Shown here: positions 54,442 through 64,000 of the stretch, in pieces
Numbering within the stretch: position 1 is the stretch's first letter
Layout: every line of letters begins with the position of its first letter
Source: Zopfochytrium polystomum
Lineage: Eukaryota > Chytridiomycota > Chytridiomycetes > Chytridiales > Chytridiaceae
Reading direction: 5' to 3'
NCBI GenBank assembly: GCA_025765615.1
Contig: JAIVFJ010000064.1
Coordinates: forward strand, 236,950 to 300,949
Length of the DNA: 64,000 nucleotides
Notes under the pieces: model-generated
Told to the model about the DNA's origin: nothing
The model's database searches: none
The model's input: only the letters and a program-made list of their open reading frames with translations
Made by a program: the position numbers and the translations under genes

Positions 54442-54724
54442 GGCTGGTTCAGCCGCATCACTGGGCCTTGCGCCCCTAGCAATGTGAGTGTCCCAGGCTC
54501 ATGCAGATGCAGGGCCCCACCCCACGGGGCTCTCACCATCCACAGCCACCAGAACCTCTGCGCTGGACTGAGATGCCATGTCTACAAAGCCGCTGGGCCT
54601 ACTCCCCCTAGCGCTGCTGGAAGGACAGTCCCGAACGTGGGTGGCAGATTGTTACACAGCCCAAGTCCATCGTACAAAAATTGAGGTTTTGTAACCACAC
54701 TTTCTGAAGCCTCTGAGGTGGCTT
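54442..54724. other. Junction between Copia remnant and Helitron fragment
   Basis: Both strands show degenerate sequence. I cannot place the exact border. Confidence 0.4.
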
Positions 54725-55279
54725 TGAAGTGGACAGCTGGTGGGTGGTTGCATTCAACAGGTATCTGTCCAGAAAGTACCAGGCACACATCAATGTGGAG
54801 ATTTGCATCACCATGAGGGCCATCAAAATACCTCATGAAATACTTGCACAAGGGTTATGACGGAGCAAAGGCAGCAGTTGGCTCTGGAGAAGTCACTGTC
54901 TGCGTGGATGATATTGACGAGTTCCTTGATGCCTGCTATGTGTCTGCTCAGGAGGCTTGCTGGAGGGTCTTCCAGTTCCACATGCAAGGCTGGATACCGT
55001 CAGTCACAAGATTGGCTGTGCATCTCCCTGACCAGCAGTCAGTCTACTTTGATGAGGATGCTGATCTGGGGCAGTTGCTGCCCTTCAGAGGGACTCCAAG
55101 CTTCTTGCTTTTTTCAGCCTGAACAAGTGCGAACTTGATGCAAGGCAGTGGTTGTACTTTGAAATTACTGAGCACTACATGTGGAACCAGAGGCATGCCA
55201 GGTGGGCAAAGCGTAGGAGGCAGCAGGCTGCTGCAACCGTTGGAAGGAAGTATGCAGCAAGCCCTTGGGACTCTGAGAG

Positions 55280-55286
<7 letters not shown>
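54725..55286 (+). pseudogene. Helitron Rep/helicase N-terminal fragment, part 1
   Basis: VDSWWVVAFNRYLSRKYQAH, KYLHKGYDGAK, EFLDACYVSAQEACWRVFQF, RLAVHLPDQQSVYFDEDA, then after a frame change ARQWLYFEITEHYMWNQ and GRKYAASPWDSERYF. This is the Helitron-like N-terminal domain common in fungal and plant Helitrons. Frame breaks include one extra A at about 54825. The sequence stops where the LINE tail begins and resumes at 63750. Confidence 0.85.

Positions 55287-55350
<64 letters not shown>
55283..55350 (-). repeat. LINE poly(A) tail
   Basis: 68 T on the plus strand, directly next to the target-site duplication. Confidence 0.95.
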
Positions 55351-55352
<2 letters not shown>

Positions 55353-55662
55353 TGTTCCAGCCCCAGAGGGGCTGGCGGGAAGAGAAAGAGCCATCAACGG
55401 TGAACCGTAATGGACTACGTCCAGGTATCACCTCAGCAAACCCACCCCATGCGCTACGGACTTACAGGGTCGTCAGGCATCTCCACCGCACATAAAGCCA
55501 CAATGATCAAAGGAGAAGGGGAAAACACAGAATCAAGAAAATAGAGAAGTGAGTCTGAAGGAGGTCAGTGTAAGAGAGGGGAGCATCTGTGAAAGATCGG
55601 AGGGTTGGGATAAGTCAGATTAGGCAACAGCCCATGTCAAGATTGAGAAGGGCAACAGTGGC

Positions 55663-58600
55663 TCAGTGAACGTCAGGGGGCTCAGCAGGAGATGGGTGAC
55701 GAGTGGCTCTTGCTTGTTGGCGTGAGGGGAGTTGTATTGTGTGGTGAAGCCAGATAATGCCTGCAACAAGTTTTATGCGGCCGAGGTAGTGGTCAATCCA
55801 TCTGGAAGAAGCCTTGGTGCGCAAAAGCCAGATGCCTGGGCAAGTGTCAGTGGAGTGCCGGCGACTACACGTGGTGCAGCGAGGTTGAGAGGGTTGTGAG
55901 GAGCTGTTACGAGTTCTGTGGGATGATGGAGTGGGAGGGAGGGAAGAGTTGATGTTTGGAGAAGACAGTGGGTGAGAGGCCGTGGAACGAGGGTGAGAGG
56001 CCTGGGAATTTGGTGGAGGGGATCTGCGGGGCTTGGAGCGCTTGTCAGAGGGCTTGATGGACTTTGACTTCTCCCAAGAGATAGTGTCGTCACAACGGGG
56101 GATCCAAATAAGTCGATGGGCGTCAAGAAGGAGCTGATGGAAAGCGGTGACAAGGGTTTTAAGGACAGAGGCAGCAGGGTTATCACGTGACAATAAGGTG
56201 TCATAAAAGGATTGAGGGATGAAGCCACGAAGGAGGGAGGAAAAATTGATACAAGATTGATCATCAAAGAGAAATTCAGGGCGGGAGAGCCAGTAAATGG
56301 GATGGGCTTGAGGAGGAGAGTGGCCATGAGGTGCAGGAGGAACAGAGGAGGAAAGAGTTTCAGCAAAGGTGTTGCGAATCATGGCAATGGCGTCGGCAGC
56401 TGCAGGGCATTGCCAGACATGCTCTGTGGTTTCCAGAGCGTGGTGGCATCGACGGCAGAGCCCATCAGGGTAGACTTGAGGGTGTCGTTGGTGTAGAACT
56501 TTTTGGGTGGGCAAAGTGTTGCTGAGGATTTGAAGTCGATACTTGCGACGAGCAGAGCCAGGGAGGGTGCCAAAGAGGGAAGAGGGTTTAATTCCAGAGT
56601 GGAGAACAAGAAATGTGGCTTCCCAATGAACTAGGTCAGGGTTGTGGGTGATGTGGGCAAAGGCTGAGGTGTTCAGAAGTGCAAAATGGTGAGAGAGACC
56701 TGTGAGGAGTCGCAGTTGTCGTCGAAGTTGGCCCAAGATGGGGGTATTTGAGATGAAGGCAGTGGCTGGGAGGATCTGTTGTGAGAGGATTGGTAACAAA
56801 GTTGGGTCGGAAGTCAAGGGTACAGATGATGCCAGCTTGTCTGCTCGTTCGTTGCCAGCGTCGCCGTTGTGTCCACGAACCCAGGAAACTTGTGGAGGGG
56901 GGCCAATCCAAGACTGTAGAGTGGCTGCAACACATGCCCAAAGGGTGGGGTGGGAAGTGGTGTGCAAAAGACGATGGAGGGAATCAGAGAGAGGAGGTGT
57001 GTTGAGCTTGCTGTGTGGATGGGGACTAAAGGAGTTTGAGGGAAAGAGTTTCTCAAAGGTGTGAACCACTCCAAGATTGTCAAGTCGAAAAGTGAGGGGC
57101 AGGGAAAGCTTTGCAGTGATGGTGAGGGCAGCAAGGAGAGCAGCAATTTCAGCAGTTGTGGAAGAGGCAGAGAGTGGAGGGAGGGCAAAAGAAAATTCAA
57201 AGTTAAGCTCAAGGCAAACAACAGAGCCAGCCATGAAGCCCTCCTCGCGAAGGGAGCCATCGGTGTCAAAGGTCAAGGATGGGTGGGTATGGGCAAGGTC
57301 AGCAGGGAGAAGGGGCACGTCCATTGGTTGATAGCAGGGATTTGTGAAGGGAGCTGGATTGAAAGTGGAGTGGCGGGAGGTGAGGAGTGGGAAAGGTGTG
57401 GGTGTGAAAACGGTGGTGGGGGAAGGTGAGTTAACAAAGAAGATGGGCTGGGAGGGTCGAGTTGCAGTAGCAGTTGTGCGGCTGCTGATGGGGACTGTGT
57501 AGGTGGAGTGTGCAAGGGAAGTTGGATTGTAGGGAGAGATGTGCTTGCTGCAGGGGTAAGAGAATGGGGGGGAGCCAATGGGGCAGCCAAGGCATTGAAC
57601 CAAGTGGAAATTGTGGGAGGAAGGGTGAAGGCGTTCAGGGAGCCTGGAGTAGTGATGAGAAAGGAGTTGGGGGTTTGGGAGTGTGTGAGTCCAGTTAACA
57701 ATGCGGAAGAATTCCACTTGTGGTGGGGTCATCAGACGGAAAAAACTGCCACGAGCAAGGGGGGGATGGTGAAGGGGATCCAAAGAAGATGGGTAAAAGG
57801 GATTGTAAAGAGGACCATCAGGAGGGCTGTGGTAAAAGACTGGAGAGCCAAAGGTGGGAGCAGCAAAAATAAAGGTCTTAATGATGTGGTACACTTCACA
57901 GAGTTTGTCAGGGAGAGAGCTGTCTTTGTAAGAAGGACTGGTGAGGCGGAGGTCAAAAAGTTGTTCAAAAAAGAAGACTGAGTGTGAACGGAGAGTGGGA
58001 AGCACTTTGAGAAAAATATGCCAAGGAACTATTGAGTTGATGGAGTGAGCATGAACAGAAAATAGGGGTGGACCAGAGTATTGGAAGGATGTTTGTTGGT
58101 TAAAAAGGAGGGGAATGAGAGACTTGGTGAAGTGCTTTTTTGGCTGGGACAAGGGTAAGGGATGTGAGAAAACTGGAGCTCCAGAGGCCAGGTCAAGTTG
58201 TAGGCGGTGCATCATGATACGGCTTATGTGGCCAATGAGAGAGGGGGAGTTCAAGCGAGAGTTGAGGTCAACAATCATGTCAGAGCAGTATTCATTGTAA
58301 AAGTCAGGGAAGTTATGGGTCATGGGGTGATGGAGGAGGGCATTGGGAAAAGAGGTGCAGTAGCCAACCAGGCGTTTGAAGGTTTTGCGACAGAGTGTGG
58401 TGAGGTTGTTGAGGAAAGTACGGGGGAGAATGGCAGTTTTCCACAGAAAGCGGACACGTGGGAGGAGAACGTTACGGATGAGGTAAGAAGCAATTTTGTC
58501 ACCCATCTTTTTGTGTTTGATAATGTCAAGGAAATTGGTGGTGGTGGAAAGGATTTGCTGCCGTGCTGCTGAGCTCATACCGTCTGCTGTGAAGTAGTTG

Positions 58601-61322
58601 CCTAGGTGTCGAAAGGTGGTGTTTGGCGGGTGGATGGGAAGGACTGTGGTGCCCCAGTTAATGGTGGTAGGTGCTGATCGCGGGGTGTTGACGGCGGAGA
58701 TGAAGATTTTCTTGGTGTTAGACTCGATGTCGTTATGTGACTGGTACTCAAAGAGGAGGTCGGCCTGAAGCTGCAGATCCTCCAGGGTGCTGGAGAGGGT
58801 GTTGGTGTCGTCGACAAGGGCAAAGCCAGTAACAGTAACAGGGGGTGGGGGGTTGAAGAATTGGACAGGGAAGTTACGAGGGGTGGGAACTGAGAAAATG
58901 AAACCGGTGGTACAGCGATCAAGAACGCAAAGAACAGGGTCCCAAAAGATACGCCAATCAAGGGGTCCCTCAAGGGAGCCTTGCTGAATCATAGTGCCAA
59001 TGGGGAAGGAAGGGGATGGGCCAAAAGCTGTGATGACAGAGGAACGAAAACGACGTTGGGAATTGACACGCATGCAAACATAAGAAGAGGGGAGGTGAAT
59101 ACGTTCCCAGGAGGCAATGAGGCCAGCAACAGGGGCGCTGTCAAAAGCTTTCTTAATGTCGTTGAGGAGAAGGTATAAGGGCTGTTTAGTGGAATGGGCA
59201 AGGTCAAGGGCGTAGCGTACAAGGTGGAGAGGCGGGTCAGGAGAAGAGCCAGGTAGGGCAGAGAAGTTGCGACCAAGGAGTACATTGTGAGAAGAGAGGA
59301 TGGAAGAGATACGAGAAAGACGGATGGATTGAACAACTTTGGCAGCAAGTTCGCAGAGGCTGATTGGACGGAGGTTAGTGATGTCACCACCCCACGCAGC
59401 TTTCTTGGGTATGGGGAAGATGGAGGAAGATGCCCAAGAGTCTGGGATGTCAAGGAAGAGAAAAGAGCGAATGATGAGGGAGGAGAAGAATGCAAGAGCA
59501 TCAGGACCAGCTGCGAGGAGAAGCTCTCTGGAGATTTGGGAGGGGCCTGGGGCTTTGTTTGAGGCAAGAGATGTGAGAGCATTTTTGACGTCATTGGCAG
59601 AAGGGGGCAGCATAACCTTGGAGAAAAGATCTGGGGGGATGTGGGGACGGGGTTGCATCTCAGAGTGAAATGGAGAGGATGGTGGGAAGGGAGTGAGGGT
59701 ACGAGGGCGAAACCAGTGTTCGACCTGTTGTTGGCAGATACCAGGGACAAGGTCAGGATCGTGGGTGATTGAGGGACCTTCGGCAGTAGTATAGCGAATG
59801 TGGTCGATGCTAGAGTTGCTGCGCGTGCGGTTGAGGATGTTGTTGAGGACAGTCTTTATCTTGCCAGAAGAGAAAAGGTCGTGTCTATGTGTGAGAGCTG
59901 TGGCAATGTCCTCCATTTTGTGCTTTTCTGCTGCCTGGCGTTGGGCACGGTAGATGGCCTGGCGATGGCGGTTGAGGGCGGGGAGTAAAACATCACGATA
60001 GTCAGTTGTGTCCAAGAAGCGGGCTTTGTACTGAGAGTGGATGTGGGACAAGAAGGAGTAAGACTGATCTGCGCCCCACTCAGATGGGGTCAAAGGAATG
60101 GAAGGGAAGATGTTAGCCAGATCATGCGCAGGGTCTTTGGCAAGTGCCCACAGTTTCTCTACTTTCCAACGTGCAACAAGGAATGGTTTGGCACGGCAAT
60201 CTATCTTTGGCGCTACTGAGGAGGTTCCCTTGTGAGGAAGGAACTTTTTGCCAAGCCGAAGCAGTAACTCGTGAAATGATGTGGAGAGTGTGTCAAGGTG
60301 GCTGACGAGGAGTGATGCACGTTCTGGGGAGGGGTATTGAAAGGGTAGGGATGGAGAATGGAGGAACTCAAGCTCGGAGGGGAGAAGAATGCTGTCCAAG
60401 GCTGCAAGGGCTGCTGAGAGGGGGGCAAGCTCAACTGAGACGGCTGATGTGTAATTGTCGAGTTGCTCCTCTGAAGCTTCCAGGGGTTTGATGACCTGCC
60501 GGCGCAGAGGGGAGAAGGGAAAAGTGTGGAAGGGGGAGGAAGCAAGAATTATGTTGAAGGGGGAGGTGGTCTGAAGTGTCAGTGAGATGGGGCTCTTCAA
60601 GTGGAGAAGAAATGTTAGCTTCAGTGACGTAGTCAAGAGCAGGTGGTGAGAGCCAAATGCTGTCCAAACGAGAGGAGTAGGAGCCAGCAGTGTGTGTGTA
60701 AGAGGGTAAGTCTGGGTGCAGGTGTCTAAAGGAATCAACAAAGCCTTTCAGGGAGAGGGTGGGGAGGAACCCATGGCGGGAAGTAGGTGTGGGGGCTCTG
60801 GTGGAGTGGTCAAGGGGGTCAGTGATGGCATTCCAGTCACCAAACCAGTAGGCTTGGTGGGGGTGAGGTGGAGTCGGATGAGGCAAGAGAGTTGCACCAT
60901 TTTTGCAAGTCAGGGAGTTCCTCAGATTGGGGGTCAGCAGGCCAGTAAATATTTCGCAGGAGGATGGAGCGTCGAGCAAAAGATAAGGTGAGGGCAATGG
61001 CACGAGTTCCAAAGTGGGAGACGTCAGTGATGTGTGGTGCCAGGGAAGATGAAATGATGAAACCAACGCCAGCGTGACGGGAGGGGGTGGAGGATATGAA
61101 GAAACCTTTGTAATTCCTAGTGATGTGACGAATGGAGTGGGTGGCCTCTGTGTCAGAGCAGCCAGTTTCTTGAATGGCAAGGATGGTGGTTTTGGTGTGA
61201 TCGAGCCAGTGGAAGATAGATGCAGCCTTGGTGGGGAAGGCACGACGGATGTTCCAAGTTGCAAAGCGAGGGAGGGGTGGTGGTGTTGGGGGTGGTGTGC
61301 TAGGCACAGGGCTAGTTGACAT
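55663..61322 (-). CDS. LINE ORF2: endonuclease, reverse transcriptase, RNase H
   Basis: The start was chosen at MSTSPVPST (61322). An APE-type endonuclease reads FATWNIRRAF and LAIQETGCSD. It continues one frame on as YWFGDWNAITDP and RLDSIWLS, and another frame on into a 1,692-codon frame from 60741. The RT has NLRPISLCELAAKVV, NDIKKAFDSAPV, QQGSLEGPLDWR and LVDDTNTL (the xxDD box). The RNase H has FDTDGSLREEG, TTAEIAALLAA and RGHNGDAGNERADKLA. Near the C-terminus are a zf-RVT motif, CRRCHHALETTEHVWQCP, and a final CTTCSRRHSTDTC knuckle. The two frame changes (~60860 and ~60575) both sit in C5 runs, coding sense. Confidence 0.85.
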
Positions 61323-61364
61323 AGTTGACTAAGGGGTGCAGGAAGTCCTGCTAATAATGTCTCT

Positions 61365-61368
<4 letters not shown>

Positions 61369-61406
<38 letters not shown>
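61369..61406 (-). repeat. A-tract between LINE ORF1 and ORF2
   Basis: A run of about 38 T on the plus strand, lying between the two ORFs. It is an unusual internal poly(A). Confidence 0.9.
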
Positions 61407-61407
<1 letters not shown>

Positions 61408-61473
61408 GAGAAATAAGAGTGATATCAATAGCAAAGGGGCTTTCACAAAAAAAAAAAAGGATAAGAGTATTGG

Positions 61474-63131
61474 TCAAGTTGAGGCAGTGTTCCTGGTTTT
61501 TGAGGCAGTTTTTGGGGCAGGTTTGGGGGCAGGTTTGGGGGCAGGTTTGGGGGCAGTTCTGTTGGGAGGAGTTGAAGAGGAACTGGAGCTTGAGTGTGTG
61601 GTGACAGCTGATCGAGCTGGGACAGTAGTAGTAGAAGAAGGTTCAGCGGAGGAGGAACGGTCGTCAAGGTCCTCATCGATCAGGTCATTGTATTTCAACC
61701 ATTCTTCAATTGTCCGGAGGCGAGAGCTGAGGAGCTGGGTGGTTGTGTCCACTGTGGTGAGGCGGCTGTCCAATTGTGCAGTGAGTGGCTCCAGTGTGGT
61801 GACTCGCTGATTTAGGTTGTGGATGGCGCCAGCATGGTTTTTGAGTGAAGTGTCCACGGTGGCTGCAGCAGCTGCAAGTCTCTGAATGTCGTGGTCCACC
61901 TTTGCTAAGCCGTGTTCCAGTGCTGCAGGGATTGGCTCAAGTTGGGAAAGCTGAGTGGTGAGTTTTTGGATGTCAGTGCGTACTGATGTCTGATGCTCTT
62001 TCAGCTCTGTGTGCAAGGAGGTCTGTTGTGCGAGAAGCTGTTGCTGGATGTTTTCAAGGACCTTCAAAATTGACTGCAGCTGTGGAGGAGGGACAGGAGG
62101 GGGAGCAGACAGGACAGGTGGGGGAGTTGTGGTGTCAGGAGGGGCCTGAGCTGTCTGGCTGTTGTCTTTGGAATCTGCTGAAGTGGCTTGGTTAAGGAGG
62201 GGAGCCGGAGGGGCGGCCAGTTTTGCAAGATTGAGAGGTATGGTTGGAGTTTCCACAACGGCGACAGCAGGGGAAGGGAGTGAAATCTTCCTTTTGGAGT
62301 GGGTGAAATGGGAGTGCACGGCCATTGAAGACAACTGATTGGTTAGTTTTTTGCAACATCAATGCGCGGGTTGTAAAAACAAAATGGGCAGACGACGAAA
62401 GGCCAGCAGTGCCCTTTGCTGAGTTGAAGAATCCTGGAATGCGAACTGACGTGCACCCAAACTCATATTGGATGGCCTGAAGGTCATAGATACTTGTGGA
62501 GCGACGAATGTTATAAAGGACAGCTGTGCGTTGCTTTTCATCGCTGATTCGCCGCTGGTTTTCTGCAGAAGGTTCCAGTGGTCGAATAGTGACACCTGCA
62601 CCCATAATAGTTATGAACTGAGGGGGATTGTGAGGAGGGCCGTCAAAAAGAACTGTGGCAGATGCAGAGGCAGAAAGCTGGTGGTGTGCAAAATGAATAG
62701 CCATTATGGAGCCGCACGAGGATAAAGCAGAGGTGATTGCATGACGCAGGGAGTCCTTTTGCTCATCAAAGTTCTTTCTAGTAGTTCCAGGAGCCAGGTG
62801 TTGGAGTACGAGTTGGTTGGTAGGTTCGTTGGTGAATTCTGTGGCAGCAGCTGGTAGTCGACAGGTGTAAGGAAAATTTAATGTGTGGGGATGTGGTCTG
62901 AAGACAGGCAGTCTGTTCGTCCGACAAAGGATGCAGAAGGCGGAGCGAGTAAGAAGTCTGGTCCTTTGAGAGCAAGGGCCGCTGTCGGATGGTGAGGTCG
63001 CAAGTGGAGATAAAGCGTAGGATGTCAAGTTCAGTGAGTGGGGCAATAGTGGGGTCTGGCTGAGTGGTGATTGTCAATATGTGTTGATCAGCGTGGGTGC
63101 CGAAGAACGTGGAGGGAGGTGGGCTGCTCAT
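61474..63131 (-). CDS. LINE ORF1: RRM-like, zinc knuckle, coiled coil
   Basis: The start was chosen at MSSPPPSTFFG (63131). It spans three successive frames: 63131 to ~62860, ~62860 to ~62230, then to the stop at 61474. The second frame has an RRM-like segment (LVLQHLAPGTTRKNFDEQ, then ASATVLFDG) and a CCHC knuckle, CRRCGNSNHTSQSC. The third has a long heptad-rich coil (LENIQQQLLAQQTSL onward) and ends in PKPAPKPAPKPAPK repeats. Together these are the parts of a nucleic-acid-binding LINE ORF1. Both frame changes fall in or near C-rich runs. Confidence 0.75.
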
Positions 63132-63228
63132 GAAATAGGGGGGTGCCAATCCCAATTCAGCACAAAGGTTGTGATGTGGTTGCAATGTGGTTGTGGTGGT
63201 GAAGGAGGAAAGTGATTGCTGGAGGCAA

Positions 63229-63690
63229 TCTGGCAGCAATCTGAAGTCAATCTGACGATGATCTGACAACAATCGGATGGTTATCTGGCAATCTGACAAG
63301 AATTGGGCGTTCTGGTAATAATCTGGAGTCAATCTGGCAACAATCTGATGATGATATGATGATCTGGAGACAATCTGACGAAAATCTGACGTTGACCTGA
63401 CGATGATGTGACAATCTAACGAAGATCTGACGTCAATCTGACGATCTGGAGTCAATCTGATGAAGATCTGATGTCAATCTGATGATCTGGAGTCAACTGA
63501 CGTTGACCTGACGATGGTCTGACGATCTGATGAAGATCTGACGTCAATCTGGCAGTGGCAAAGCGGTGGGGGGGTGGTGGTGGAGGGTTCTGGAGTCAAT
63601 CTGAAGTCGATCTGATGATGATCTGACGATCTGACAACAATCTGATGTTGATCTGACGTTGATCTGGCAGTGGGAAGGTGGTGGAGGGCG
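63229..63690 (-). repeat. Short tandem repeats in the LINE 5' region
   Basis: Dozens of variants of an 11-14-bp motif, TCTGACGATGATCTG/AATCTGACGTC, fill this stretch. It may act as a promoter-like monomer array. Frames across it are repetitive (SDRQI/RSTSD-like) and not called. Confidence 0.8.
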
Positions 63691-63749
63691 GTGGCAAGGT
63701 GGTGGGGGGTGGTGGTGTGCAGTCTTGAGTGTCTCTTGACAAGGTTTTT

Positions 63750-64000
63750 TTGGGACTCTGAGAGATATTTTCTCCGGCCAATGTCAGAGGCCCCTACCTC
63801 ATTTGAGCACCTCAGGACTGTGGACAGAACCACCTTTTGGAACATTTCAGGAAGCCTGTGTGGGCTGTGGACTGACTGCTGACGATTGTGAGGCAGTTCG
63901 GTGCTTGGAGCAGGGTGTGTGCGTGATGACAAGCTCACGAGAGTTCATCAGGCTGTTTGCGTTGCTCCTTGCTTTCAATGCTCCAGCTGATTCAAGGGCT
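63750..64000 (+). pseudogene. Helitron fragment, part 2 (continues past the window)
   Basis: WDSERYFLRPMSEAPTSFEH and LRTVD, then in another frame TFQEACVGCG, VRCLEQGVCVMTSSREFIRL and FALLLAFNAPADSRA. It resumes the Helitron domain interrupted at 55286. Part of the usual sequence after the YFLR motif is missing and the frame changes near 63820. Confidence 0.8.

Larger units (their letters stand above)
55283..63749 (-). mobile_element. LINE (non-LTR retrotransposon, I/Tad-like) inserted in the Helitron
   Basis: It is flanked by a 22-bp target-site duplication containing GGGACTCTGAGAGATA (55265-55286 and 63750-63771) and ends in a 68-nt poly(A) tail, seen as T at 55283-55350. From the 5' end it has short tandem repeats, ORF1, an internal A-tract and ORF2 with endonuclease, RT, RNase H and a zinc-finger-like C-terminus. 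The length of ~8.5 kb and the intact tail indicate a full-length, recent insertion. Confidence 0.92.

Noticed and set aside
63229..63690. CRISPR-like regular repeats
   Set aside because: Units are short, variable and contiguous without unique spacers, and the setting is the 5' end of a eukaryotic LINE.

Overview
This is eukaryotic DNA, most likely from a zoosporic (chytrid-type) fungus; that assignment is inference. Coding exons are GC-rich and split by short GT-AG introns (57-235 nt), intergenic DNA is AT-rich, and one of the two tRNA genes carries an intron. The gene content (secreted heme peroxidase, S41-type peptidases, lipase, P450 relics, many WW-type ankyrin-like repeat proteins) together with Ty3/gypsy, Copia, LINE, Helitron and Harbinger elements fits such a fungus. 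I could run no database search.

Layout. 1-4.4 kb: a P450 relic and AT-rich repeats. 4.4-6.3 kb: secreted heme peroxidase (-). 6.4-8.8 kb: a 127-bp inverted repeat and a CT-rich minisatellite. 9.4-11 kb: a second P450 relic (-), beside an apparently intact Harbinger/PIF transposon (11003-14376, 3-bp TSD). 14.5-22.1 kb: two head-to-head S41-like secreted peptidase paralogs, with decayed relatives at 22.4 and 26.8 kb. 23.4-29.1 kb: two WW/ankyrin-like repeat proteins and an F-box protein. 29.9 kb: tRNA-Ile(AAU) with an intron. 30.8-35.1 kb: an LTR retrotransposon nested in an inverted solo LTR. 35.6-48.8 kb: an Mpv17/PMP22 protein, a tandem pair of seven-TM proteins, tRNA-Arg(UCU), a secreted lipase and an NTF2-like protein ending in AKL. 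49-54.5 kb: a Copia remnant interrupted by a second copy of the LTR retrotransposon. 54.7-64 kb: a Helitron split by an ~8.5-kb LINE that has a 22-bp target-site duplication.

Main result. The two LTR elements (30879-34773 and 49750-53644) are 3,895-bp Ty3/gypsy chromovirus-like elements with intact gag, protease, D,D-35-E integrase and chromodomain, but no reverse transcriptase or RNase H. Both have TSDs and matching LTR pairs, so the RT-less form appears to be mobile, presumably helped in trans. An 11-nt stretch about 35 nt downstream of the TATA box is perfectly complementary to the site just after the 5' LTR, the signature of Tf1-type self-priming. The U3 carries perfect heat-shock-element arrays, predicting stress-induced transcription.

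Caution: several reading-frame breaks fall in homopolymer runs (S41 gene, LINE ORF1 and ORF2, Helitron), so some apparent pseudogene lesions may be sequencing errors.
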